This document shows positions 33,469 to 41,310 of a stretch of 64,000 nt of DNA, piece by piece. Positions within the stretch are counted from its first letter, which is position 1. The number at the start of each line of letters is the position of its first letter. The translations under genes and the position numbers were made by a program. The notes beneath the pieces were generated by a model. The model had not been told where the DNA came from. It did no database searches and worked only from the letters and a program-made list of their open reading frames with translations. The stretch is from NCBI RefSeq assembly GCF_004368405.1, contig NZ_SBJH01000067.1:62001-126000 (forward strand), read 5' to 3'. Origin of the DNA: Olivibacter sp. XZL3 (lineage in GTDB: Bacteria > Bacteroidota > Bacteroidia > Sphingobacteriales > Sphingobacteriaceae).

Positions 33469-34116
33469 ATGAGCGCGAATATCAAATTGAGAATTCAAAA
33501 CCCACTATTGAAAACCGGCTTACAAGCCATGTTAAAAGAAGAAAAGAATATACTGCTATTGAGAGACGAATCTTACGACGAGCTGGCAGACATCTGCTTG
33601 TTCGAATTAAATAACGAAGACGATATTCGGTATATAAAGAATATGGAATCCATCTCCTTGAGATCCCGCATTCTTACGGTTTTATCGGCAAATGATTTAT
33701 CATTGGTCACGCAAGCGCTTGAATACCAAGTGGCCGGTGTACTGATGGATAATGCTTCAGCGGAAGAACTATTATTCGCTATTGAATATATTATAAAGGG
33801 TAATAAATACGTTGCGCCAAGTATTTCTTTACAATTTATCCAAAAAATAGGCAGCCTAGGTTCATCTACGTTGTTTTCATCCAAGATGGAACTACTGAAC
33901 CAAAAAGAACGAGATGTACTGGAACTGATTATGAGTGGTCATGCCAATAGAGAGATTGCATATCAGCTTTTTACAACTAAAAGGAAAATTGAAGAAATAC
34001 GAAAATCCATTATGAAGAAGATAGGCGTGGAAAACAATTTAAGCTTAACGGCATTCTATCTCAATCAGGAACTGTATCACAAAGACCAGTGGGCACAACA
34101 TAAGGCGCAAGCTTAA
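33469..34116 (+). CDS. LuxR-type regulator with degenerate receiver (Glu at acceptor position)
   Basis: A 215-residue protein with receiver-like and LuxR domains. At the phospho-acceptor position the receiver has Glu instead of Asp (ICLFELNNED near residue 47). Its acidic pair is lost (LRIQNPLLKTG), and the conserved Lys is Asp (VLMDNAS). Glu here would mimic a permanently phosphorylated Asp. The C-terminal part (LLNQKERDVLELIMSGHANREIAYQLFTTKRKIE) is an intact LuxR helix-turn-helix and closely resembles the degenerate regulator at 12.7 kb. It follows the DUF2383 gene and has its own terminator. Probably a constitutive DNA-binding protein; target genes unknown. Confidence 0.85.
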   Translation: MSANIKLRIQNPLLKTGLQAMLKEEKNILLLRDESYDELADICLFELNNEDDIRYIKNMESISLRSRILTVLSANDLSLVTQALEYQVAGVLMDNASAEELLFAIEYIIKGNKYVAPSISLQFIQKIGSLGSSTLFSSKMELLNQKERDVLELIMSGHANREIAYQLFTTKRKIEEIRKSIMKKIGVENNLSLTAFYLNQELYHKDQWAQHKAQA

Positions 34117-34122
34117 GCAAAC

Positions 34123-34158
34123 TTTAGACGGATTACCGGAAACGGTAATCTGTCTAAA
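34123..34158. terminator. Bidirectional terminator between convergent genes
   Basis: A 16-bp stem with one G-T pair (TTTAGACGGATTACCG 34123-34138 with CGGTAATCTGTCTAAA 34143-34158) sits between the LuxR-type gene and the convergent UvrD-like helicase gene. Confidence 0.75.
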
Positions 34159-34165
34159 ACCTTAG

Positions 34166-36352
34166 CTATCCCTCTACTATTTCATACAAGCCGTCAGAAA
34201 CTTCATTTAAAAACCGACTCGGTTTGGTAAACACGGCGTCCCAGGAAGAAACATAGGCAGGCATGCTAATAAATAGGTTTTCTTTCGCCCTGCTACATGC
34301 AACATAAAATAAACGCCGCTCTTCCTCTACTTCTTCCAATGAAGCCATCGATCTTACCGACGGCAAGATACCATCTAAAGCAAAAGGAACGAAGACCGTA
34401 TGCCATTCCAATCCTTTCGCTGAATGGATCGTTGAAATTGTTAAAGGCTTTTCGTCGCTCTCATTGAATGGTATATTTTTGTCTTGATAACGATTGGATG
34501 GCGGTTCTAAGGTAAAATCTGCTAAAAACTTTTCCAAGTCTTCATATTTGGCAGCGATCTCTGCAAAAATATCAAGGTCGACCGTCCGCGCCTCAAAGTC
34601 GTCCTCTATCCGTTGCAATACCGGTTTATAGAATTCATAAATGGGAGGAATCAAATCAGCGGGAACGGGATCTAGTTGTTGAATTTTATCGAATAAATCC
34701 AAAAGCTGCTTAAAATCGTCGTTTTGTTTTCGGCCTGTAAATAAGCTGGTGTCGATACGTCCATTTTGCTGATGTATTTTACCAATAATTTCCTTGGCGC
34801 GTACATCACCGATGCCTTCGAGGAGTTTCAGTACGCGATGCCAGGCCACAGCGTCCATCGGGTTCATCGCGATTTTAAGGAACGAGATCATGTCTTTCAC
34901 ATGCCTTCTCTCTCCGAATTTTATCCCGCCAACAACAACGAAGGGAATATTCCGCTTCATCAGTTCGGCTTGCACAAAATTAGACTGCCAAGACGCCCGA
35001 CTGAGCACCGCAAAGTCAGAATAGGCTAAATCATTCTCTTTCAAAGCCATTATCGTATCTACAATATATTCGGCTTCCTCAGCGGCGCCAGGAAGCCGAG
35101 CAACGCGAGGTTTTCGGCCTTTTTGAAGACGTGAAAAAAGTTTCTTTTTAAATCCAATGCGCGCATTTTTGATAAGGTCATTGGTGAAGTCGAGTATACG
35201 CTGGGAACTTCTGTAATTTTCCTCGATTTTAACCACGCCACACTGTTCGAAATGTTGCGGAAAACGCAGTATATTTTCAAAATTTGCCCCACGGAAGGAA
35301 TAAATGCTTTGCGCATCATCACCCACCACCGTTATATTTCCCTTTTGAGCCAGTAGCTCTACAATCTCCCGCTGTATATTGTTCGTGTCCTGATATTCGT
35401 CAACCAAGATATAGGATATCTGTTCTTGCAACGCTTTCTTAAAATGGATATGTTGCTTGAGCTTATCCCTTAAGGTGTCTATCAGATCGTCATAGTCCAT
35501 GAGATTTGAACGCCGCTTGTACGCAGCAAGCAATGCGTGAACCCGCTCAAGATCGGTTACGAAACGCTCATTTTCCGGAAAATAAGTCGCGATAACCTCC
35601 GGGATACTGAGTTCGTGGTTCTTCGCTTTAGAGAAAATTGCCTGAATAGTACTTGACTTTGGAAAGTGCTTACTTCCTTTCTTGGGCGTTAGGCCCAGCT
35701 CGGTTTTAAGTAGGCTGATGATATCTGTAACGTCTTCCCCATCAATTATCGTAAAATTGGGAGGTAGATCGATCAAAGGGTGATATTTCCTTAAGGCATA
35801 GTTGGCGAAGGCGTGGAAGGTTCCTCCCAATACGTTGGTAATGGACTTGGCACGCAAAAGCTTTTGTACGCGGCTAAGCATCTCATTAGCGGCTTTCCGC
35901 GTAAAGGTGAGTAGTAAAATCTCATTTGGCTCATAGCCTTTCTCTATCAGGTAGCTTACTTTATAAGTAATGACTCGGGTTTTACCCGTACCCGCTCCAG
36001 CAATTACTAACAAGGGCTTATCGGTCGTACACACAGCAGCTAGCTGCTGTGTGTTCAGCTCTTGCCGATAGTTGATCTGAAGATTGGAAAGCTCATAGGA
36101 CCGATGTATATCGACTCGTCTTTCATCAATGTGCTTGGACACTTCCATCAACATTTGCAGATGCTGTGGAAGATGTGTTTCAAAGTCTCCAGTGCCAATT
36201 TCTTTATTCAATAACGCTTTAAGCCCTTCTTTACGCCGACTGTAACTTACAATCTTTGTATCGAGTAATAAGCCATCTAACAAGCTGTCCAGGTTATCTG
36301 GATGGTGGTCTTCCCCATCATGCCTATTTTTGTCTTCATTGCCCGTGTCCAT
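34166..36352 (-). CDS. UvrD/Rep-family ATP-dependent DNA helicase
   Basis: A 728-residue superfamily 1A helicase. All motifs are present in order: Q-motif-like LNTQQLAAVCT, Walker A VIAGAGTGKTRVITYKV near residue 118, TFTRKAANEML (motif Ia), LVDEYQDTNNIQRE near 325 (motif II, DEYQD), VVGDDAQSIYSFRGA (motif III), VKIEENYRSSQRIL (motif IV), STIHSAKGLEWHTVFVPF near 650 (motif V) and ERRLFYVACSRAKE (motif VI). Such helicases unwind DNA in repair and replication restart. The ATG at 36352 is used; a TTG at 36376 is in frame. A matching promoter lies about 40 nt upstream. Confidence 0.92.
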   Translation of the reverse strand: MDTGNEDKNRHDGEDHHPDNLDSLLDGLLLDTKIVSYSRRKEGLKALLNKEIGTGDFETHLPQHLQMLMEVSKHIDERRVDIHRSYELSNLQINYRQELNTQQLAAVCTTDKPLLVIAGAGTGKTRVITYKVSYLIEKGYEPNEILLLTFTRKAANEMLSRVQKLLRAKSITNVLGGTFHAFANYALRKYHPLIDLPPNFTIIDGEDVTDIISLLKTELGLTPKKGSKHFPKSSTIQAIFSKAKNHELSIPEVIATYFPENERFVTDLERVHALLAAYKRRSNLMDYDDLIDTLRDKLKQHIHFKKALQEQISYILVDEYQDTNNIQREIVELLAQKGNITVVGDDAQSIYSFRGANFENILRFPQHFEQCGVVKIEENYRSSQRILDFTNDLIKNARIGFKKKLFSRLQKGRKPRVARLPGAAEEAEYIVDTIMALKENDLAYSDFAVLSRASWQSNFVQAELMKRNIPFVVVGGIKFGERRHVKDMISFLKIAMNPMDAVAWHRVLKLLEGIGDVRAKEIIGKIHQQNGRIDTSLFTGRKQNDDFKQLLDLFDKIQQLDPVPADLIPPIYEFYKPVLQRIEDDFEARTVDLDIFAEIAAKYEDLEKFLADFTLEPPSNRYQDKNIPFNESDEKPLTISTIHSAKGLEWHTVFVPFALDGILPSVRSMASLEEVEEERRLFYVACSRAKENLFISMPAYVSSWDAVFTKPSRFLNEVSDGLYEIVEG

Positions 36353-36390
36353 ATGCACTCTGCTAATTATTAACAACTAAACTATAACGC

Positions 36391-36421
36391 CAAAAATACA
36401 CTAATTTTTTTAGCATTCCAA
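36391..36421 (-). promoter_or_regulatory. Promoter of the helicase gene (TTG-N20-TATTTTTG)
   Basis: On the minus strand TTG (36421-36419) is followed after exactly 20 nt by TATTTTTG (36398-36391), matching the Bacteroidota -33/-7 consensus. Transcription would start near 36384, about 30 nt before the ATG at 36352. Confidence 0.65.
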
Positions 36422-36615
36422 TTTCTTCTTCGGCAGATGTTCCTTACCATTCGTCCTATAATACCGCTACTTGCCGACGTCTTGTATTCTAAATAGAAAA
36501 CTTCATCCTCACTGGTCAACAGAAGAAAAAAGCTAAAATCTTATAACAACAAGCTAACTTTCTTAAATAAAAAATCGATAAAATATATCTTCTTTGTAAT
36601 CGAGAAAACTACGAA

Positions 36616-37635
36616 ATGAAAACTATTATTTGTAAAGAACCAGGCAAGTTTGAATGGCGTCAATCAACGCCTCCAATGCCTTCTAAAGGACACAGCATTA
36701 TACAAGTGGAGAAAATCGGGATATGCGGCACGGATATACATGCCTTTGGTGGCACACAGCCCTATTTTGATTATCCCAGAATACTTGGACACGAGTTGGC
36801 AGGAACGGTATACGACACCAGCTCCGAATCGGTATTAAAAAAAGGAGATCGGGTTACAATCATACCATACCATTATTGTGGAAAGTGCATTGCATGTAGG
36901 AAGGGGAAAACAAATTGTTGTGTTCATATGCAAGTTTTTGGTGTGCACATAGATGGCGGTATGCGCACTTATGTGAGCATACCAAATCATTTAATCATTA
37001 AAGACAACGGATTAACGCTCCAACAGCTTGCTCTTATTGAACCGCTTGCGATAGGAGCACACGGGATATCCCGTGCGCATTTCTCGCTGGGCGATTTCAT
37101 TCTGGTTATCGGCGCAGGGCCGATCGGCCTAGCAACCATGGAGATGGCGAACGTACGTGGAGCGACTGTAATCGCTATGGACGTTAATGCGAACCGCTTG
37201 CGGTTTTGTAAAGAGGCTTTAAACATAGCGCATACCATTCTCGCAAATGTAGACGACCCGATCGACTCATTACGTGCGATAACAAAAGGAGATATGCCAA
37301 CAGCCGTGTTCGATTGCACGGGAAATTTAAATGCTATCAACAGCGCTTTTCAATATACGGCCCATGGTGGTGAATATATATTAATAGGCTTACAAAAAGG
37401 TGATATACACTTCAGTCACCCAGCGTTTCATAAGCGAGAACTTACCCTGATGAGCAGCCGGAATGCCACCATAGCTGATTTCGAACATGTTATAAAATGT
37501 ATTAAAAAAAATGAAATTGATCCAGAGAAATACATTACCCATCAATTTAAAGCGGACGATGTTGATCAAGCATTTAAGACCTGTGCAAATCCTTCGTCGG
37601 TAGTTATTAAAGCACTGATAGATTTCAGTGCTTAG
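36616..37635 (+). CDS. Zinc-dependent alcohol dehydrogenase family protein
   Basis: A 339-residue medium-chain dehydrogenase. IGICGTDIHAFGG near residue 36 and RILGHELAGTVYD near 58 provide the catalytic zinc ligands. CGKCIACRKGKTNCC near 90 is the structural zinc tetra-Cys region. IVIGAGPIGLATMEMANVRGATVIAMDVN near 165 is the NAD(P)-binding Rossmann loop. It resembles polyol or L-galactonate/L-idonate-type dehydrogenases (YjjN/LgoD-like), which oxidise a sugar alcohol or sugar acid; substrate uncertain. The gene is monocistronic, with a hairpin terminator 30 nt behind it. Confidence 0.88.
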   Translation: MKTIICKEPGKFEWRQSTPPMPSKGHSIIQVEKIGICGTDIHAFGGTQPYFDYPRILGHELAGTVYDTSSESVLKKGDRVTIIPYHYCGKCIACRKGKTNCCVHMQVFGVHIDGGMRTYVSIPNHLIIKDNGLTLQQLALIEPLAIGAHGISRAHFSLGDFILVIGAGPIGLATMEMANVRGATVIAMDVNANRLRFCKEALNIAHTILANVDDPIDSLRAITKGDMPTAVFDCTGNLNAINSAFQYTAHGGEYILIGLQKGDIHFSHPAFHKRELTLMSSRNATIADFEHVIKCIKKNEIDPEKYITHQFKADDVDQAFKTCANPSSVVIKALIDFSA

Positions 37636-37664
37636 CCATAAAATGCCTAGTATGTAGTGTACAC

Positions 37665-37687
37665 GCACCAGTAAAAGGTGCTTTTTC
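37665..37687 (+). terminator. Intrinsic terminator after the alcohol dehydrogenase gene
   Basis: GCACC (37665-37669) pairs with GGTGC (37677-37681) around a GTAAAA loop and is followed by TTTTT. Short stem but a good T-run. Confidence 0.6.
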
Positions 37688-37733
37688 TATTGTTCAGGAT
37701 ATTCCTTATGTTTACAAAAATTTGTATTATATA

Positions 37734-38267
37734 ATGAACATTCAAAAAACCTATCCATGCGTTGTGTTACTTGCTGCTTTGATGAGCATGCAGGCATGTA
37801 AATCTAAGAAAATGGCTGTGCAACCAAGCGCTGTTGTAGAGACTGAAAAAAAGGAAGAACCTGTAAGGGAAACAAAACCGGAACCGGCACCCGTAGAGAA
37901 AAAGGAAGAGGAACCCGTAGTTGAAAAGCCGAACTATAACTTTAAGAACATCCTCTTTGAATTCGATTCAGGCGTGTTGAAAACCGAATCTTACAGCGTA
38001 CTCGACCAAATCGTGCGTGAAATGAAGAAAGATCCCGCCGCTAAATTCACTATCAATGGGCACGCTTCGTTGGAAGGATCCGCAGAACACAACATGGCCT
38101 TATCGGTAGACCGCGCAAACGCTGTAAAACTTTATTTGGTGAATGCAGGTATTAATCCTGCTAGTTTAACCGCTGAAGGTTTCGGTGCCACTAAGCCAGT
38201 AGCTAGCAACGATACAGAGGAAGGAAAATCCTTGAACCGACGGGTAGAAATTAAGCTTTCTAAATAA
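37734..38267 (+). CDS. OmpA-family lipoprotein
   Basis: A 177-residue lipoprotein: an N-terminal segment CVVLLAALMSMQACKSKK carries a lipobox (MQAC). A Lys/Glu/Pro-rich linker (residues about 30-65) follows, and then the OmpA C-terminal peptidoglycan-binding domain (ILFEFDSGVLKTESYSVLDQIV, FTINGHASLEGSAEHNMALSVDRANAVKLYLV, SLNRRVEIKLS). It should be anchored in the outer membrane and bind peptidoglycan through the conserved TNGH..D..G..xxNxxLSxxRAxxV block. Start ATG 37734; an in-frame ATG at 37722 is possible. Monocistronic, with hairpins behind it. Confidence 0.9.
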   Translation: MNIQKTYPCVVLLAALMSMQACKSKKMAVQPSAVVETEKKEEPVRETKPEPAPVEKKEEEPVVEKPNYNFKNILFEFDSGVLKTESYSVLDQIVREMKKDPAAKFTINGHASLEGSAEHNMALSVDRANAVKLYLVNAGINPASLTAEGFGATKPVASNDTEEGKSLNRRVEIKLSK

Positions 38268-38285
38268 AACCTGTTTGCACAAACC

Positions 38286-38336
38286 GTAAGGAGGCCGCCT
38301 AGAAAATAGTTTTTTCGCAAGAGCCGGCCTCTTTAC
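38286..38336 (+). terminator. Hairpin after OmpA-family gene
   Basis: GTAAGGAGGCCG (38286-38297) pairs with CGGCCTCTTTAC (38325-38336), one G-T pair, loop about 27 nt containing a T-run. Probable terminator for the OmpA-family gene. Confidence 0.5.
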
Positions 38337-38363
38337 TTTCAACCTATTTGTGGAATAACAAAA

Positions 38364-38388
38364 AAAGGCCGACGTAGCGCCAGCCTTT
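38364..38388 (-). terminator. Terminator of the HTH gene (minus strand)
   Basis: On the minus strand AAAGGC pairs with GCCTTT, extended by GC-rich inner pairs, and is directly followed by a run of T. It lies behind the stop of the 131-residue HTH gene. Confidence 0.65.
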
Positions 38389-38431
38389 AAACAGTGTTTT
38401 CAAAGGTAGAATATGTTTTAAGGTAGAATAT

Positions 38432-38827
38432 TTATAGTGTAGAGTAAGATACAGAATTCAACGAACTGCCATTTATAGCCAGGATTTGGTTGTATTCTTC
38501 TAATAAGTTGATGTACTTGTCTTTCCAATAATTTATTTTTTCGTGTTCTTCTGTTAAAAATGCAACGTTCAATAATTTACTGTTGTCGAATGCGCGTTGA
38601 AATTCGTCCGAAGAGAATAATTCCGGAAATTCGATTGAGAAGTCGTGTTTTAAAGCACAACCTATTTTAAAAATAATTTCCGGCTTGAATTTGGGCTGAT
38701 TGAACCAGTTGTAAATAGACCTCCGATTTACCTTCATCAATCGAGCTAGTTCGCTGATACTGTATCCGTTACGCCTTATTGTCCTTTCAATAATTTCGCC
38801 ATAATGCTTGTCCATAGTTTTTCTCAT
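38432..38827 (-). CDS. Helix-turn-helix DNA-binding protein
   Basis: A 131-residue soluble protein. The N-terminal 60 residues contain a helix-turn-helix (GEIIERTIRRNGYSISELARLMKVNRRSIYNWFNQPKFKPE), where SISELARLMKV and RRSIYNWFN are the two helices, in the style of XRE/Fis-type domains that recognise DNA with a short second helix. The C-terminal half is helical (NYWKDKYINLLEEYNQILAING) and probably dimerises. It is divergent from the Tat-type oxidoreductase gene and may control it. Start at ATG 38827; an ATG at 38815 is also in frame. Confidence 0.75.
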   Translation of the reverse strand: MRKTMDKHYGEIIERTIRRNGYSISELARLMKVNRRSIYNWFNQPKFKPEIIFKIGCALKHDFSIEFPELFSSDEFQRAFDNSKLLNVAFLTEEHEKINYWKDKYINLLEEYNQILAINGSSLNSVSYSTL

Positions 38828-39134
38828 TAATTGGTAGTAAATTAATTTCTACACAAAGAAACGAGACAAACAGCGTAAAGACCAGAGGAAAAATCACAAA
38901 AAAATACAGGAATTTTCCTGTATTTGTCCATTCGATATGTAATATAGCGATAAAACACATGTTCAAACTACAATTTTTCACAAAAAAATAACCTTGTATT
39001 AATACACATATGAATAACGCGTGCTTATTCACATTTTCTGGCGCACTAAGGCTTCATTTTTCGCAGCTATTTCCTCAAACATTTAGGTCTCTTATTTGTT
39101 AAATAAACAGTTAAATCATTTTTTATCGTTTTAT
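38828..39134. promoter_or_regulatory. 307-bp divergent intergenic region
   Basis: AT-rich spacer between the HTH gene (minus) and the Gfo/Idh/MocA gene (plus). It should carry both promoters and possible binding sites for the HTH protein, but I found no convincing TAnnTTTG box or palindrome. No further gene is visible. Confidence 0.4.
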
Positions 39135-40220
39135 ATGCATTCTCGTCGGGAGTTTTTACAAAAGTTGGCCGTATCAACAGCTAGTTTACCCTTTCTATCA
39201 AGTAATTTTTCATTAATGGAGGAGCGTCCCTTAAGAGTGGCTATCATGGGCTTGGGCGGTTATGGCACACGCGTCGCCGAGGCGATGCAGGCTTGCAAAC
39301 GGGCTCGATTGGTAGGTGTAGTAAGCGGCACACCTTCGAAAATAAAGGCCTGGCAAGCGAAATATAACATACCCGACAAAAACTGCTATAATTACGAGAC
39401 CTTCGACAACATAAAAGATAATCCAGACATTGACGTAGTATATGTCATTACACCCAACGCACTGCATCACGACCATGTAATACGGGCAGCGAAAGCCGGA
39501 AAGCATGTTATTTGTGAGAAGCCGATGGCACTTAACGCGAAAGAAGGACAAGAAATGGTGGATGCCTGCGAACAGGCCAAGGTGAAATTGTTGGTTGGTT
39601 ACCGCATGCATTTCGAACCGAAAACCTTGGAAGTTGTTCGGCTGAGAAAAAAAAATGCGTTTGGAAAAATCCTGTTTTTCCAAGGCCTCTCCGGATTTGA
39701 GATAGGCGATCCCAACCAATGGCGACTAAATAAAGAATTAGCAGGAGGAGGTTCGTTAATGGACATCGGTATATATGCAATTAACGGTGCGCGTTATATG
39801 GTAGGTGAAGAGCCTATCTGGGTTACCGCCCAGGAAACGAAAACAGACAAACAAAAGTTTAAAGAAGGGGTCGATGAGACCATCCAGTTTCAAATGGGAT
39901 TCCCGAGCGGAGCCTTAGCCTCTTGTTTGTCTACCTACAGTATGAATAACCTCGATCGCTTTTTCTTGAACGGTGAAGAGGGCTTTGCCGAATTGCAACC
40001 TTCAACCGGTTATGGCCCAATAGAGGGCCGAACGCATTTAGGTCCCTTAAACCAAGCGCATAAAACGCATCAAACCATACAGATGGACGAAATGGCAGGA
40101 ATCATCATGAATGGAAACAAGCCCGTTGTTCCTGTAGATGGCGCGGAAGGCTTAAGGGATTTACGAATTATTGATGCTATTTACCGAGCCTGTCAAAGCG
40201 GCCAAAAGGTGTCCGTTTAA
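39135..40220 (+). CDS. Gfo/Idh/MocA family oxidoreductase with Tat signal
   Basis: A 361-residue NAD(P)-type oxidoreductase. The N-terminus MHSRREFLQKLAVSTAS carries a twin-arginine motif (S-R-R-E-F-L), so the protein is exported folded. The Rossmann part has LRVAIMGLGGYGTRVAEAM and YVITPNALHHDHVIRAAKAGKHVICEKPMAL, which are the family's core motifs (catalytic Lys in EKP). The C-terminal domain is the usual beta-sheet part (GGGSLMDIGIYAINGARYMVGE). Tat-exported members act on sugars in the periplasm. Start at ATG 39135, which restores the twin-arginine signal; a longer in-frame start at 39096 would push the twin arginine to residue 17-18 of the leader. Confidence 0.88.
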   Translation: MHSRREFLQKLAVSTASLPFLSSNFSLMEERPLRVAIMGLGGYGTRVAEAMQACKRARLVGVVSGTPSKIKAWQAKYNIPDKNCYNYETFDNIKDNPDIDVVYVITPNALHHDHVIRAAKAGKHVICEKPMALNAKEGQEMVDACEQAKVKLLVGYRMHFEPKTLEVVRLRKKNAFGKILFFQGLSGFEIGDPNQWRLNKELAGGGSLMDIGIYAINGARYMVGEEPIWVTAQETKTDKQKFKEGVDETIQFQMGFPSGALASCLSTYSMNNLDRFFLNGEEGFAELQPSTGYGPIEGRTHLGPLNQAHKTHQTIQMDEMAGIIMNGNKPVVPVDGAEGLRDLRIIDAIYRACQSGQKVSV

Positions 40221-40448
40221 GAATACTTTTTCACCAAGCCTTCTCTAGCCCTATACACCCACCGGTTTACGGCGGTAAACTGCGCGGGATATAATCCGTA
40301 GGGAGCTGCTGCTTACAAAAAAGACACCTGTTTTTTTATATCCTGTTTGCAGCAATTTGATAATCAATAAATAAAAAAAATTTAATAGTATTTTAACGAA
40401 TAATGCTTATTTTTATCGCCGTTGAATCATAATCAAAAACTCCAGGCC

Positions 40449-41297
40449 ATGTTCATCGGTGCAGTGAAATGGTTTGATAATCAAAAAGGGTTCGGGATAA
40501 TCGCATTACCTGAAGAAGAATCCTTATTCGTTCATATTCGCGGCTTTAGTTCGACGCCCTTAGCAATCGACAGTGGAGATGTTGTGATCGGCGAAAAAAG
40601 ACCGGACAGAAAAAAAGGGGGCTTCGTTGGTCATAATTGTCATTTGGCAGCTTACAAAAAAGACTGGGAGCTGGCGATGGAATTGTTAGACCTGGAAGCT
40701 AAAGTAAGCCTCCCTCCGGCTGTCGACCCGCTTAGAAAAGGATATCGAAAGAAAAAGGATGAAGATTATCTTTTAATTCGATTAGCAGCAAGACAAATAT
40801 TACAGGGCAAAACAGGAGACGAGATCTATGAGATTGTCACACTGTATTTTCAGCAATCATTATCTTCCTCGTCCTTCCTCAAATATGCACAATTAATCAC
40901 AGTTGTGTTAAACGAATTATTTGAACAACCTATAGCAAAACCCTTGCTAACGAGGATATATACGTTTTTCGGAGAGATGTTAAATCATGAGATGCTTTTT
41001 CTCGTTTGGAAGCACGGCTGTTTCGAATACATTGGCTATGAAGCTGATGGCGACTTCGAAATCCCTGAAGAAATTCTATACTTATACGCAACGGAAATCG
41101 GTCATAAAGAACTGGAACGCATTAAAGCATATAGTTTCGGCCCTTCCTTTTGTGCTGAAATCGTTGAAGCAAATATTGAGGCGCTCGATTTAAATAATGC
41201 ACAGGAAATGGAGATAGCCAAATCTTTCATTGACGTTTTAGACGGCGATGAAAGGCAGCATTGGCAAGATTATATAACGAGCGGCCTTTCTAGGTAG
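40449..41297 (+). CDS. Cold-shock domain fused to uncharacterised helical region
   Basis: A 282-residue protein. Residues about 1-70 form a cold-shock (OB-fold) domain: GAVKWFDNQKGFGIIALPEEESLFVHIRGF matches the RNP1/RNP2-type KGFGFI and VFVH blocks with variations (FVHI). Residues about 80-282 are helical and unlike any cold-shock protein (LLIRLAARQILQGKTGDEIYEIVTLYFQQ, LTRIYTFFGEMLNHEMLFLVWKHGCF, EEILYLYATEIGHKELERIKAY). Ordinary CspA proteins are 65-75 residues. The region behind is unknown; it might be a protein-interaction domain. Start at ATG 40449; a TTG at 40422 is in frame. Confidence 0.75.
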   Translation: MFIGAVKWFDNQKGFGIIALPEEESLFVHIRGFSSTPLAIDSGDVVIGEKRPDRKKGGFVGHNCHLAAYKKDWELAMELLDLEAKVSLPPAVDPLRKGYRKKKDEDYLLIRLAARQILQGKTGDEIYEIVTLYFQQSLSSSSFLKYAQLITVVLNELFEQPIAKPLLTRIYTFFGEMLNHEMLFLVWKHGCFEYIGYEADGDFEIPEEILYLYATEIGHKELERIKAYSFGPSFCAEIVEANIEALDLNNAQEMEIAKSFIDVLDGDERQHWQDYITSGLSR

Positions 41298-41310
41298 GCC
41301 TTTCCCCCTA

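Noticed and set aside
39231-39719. Minus-strand frame of 162 codons inside the Gfo/Idh/MocA gene
   Set aside because: The sense frame carries all family motifs; the antisense frame has no domain.
40221-40448. Possible riboswitch in the leader of the cold-shock fusion gene
   Set aside because: It contains a small GTTTACGG-like hairpin but no recognisable aptamer consensus.
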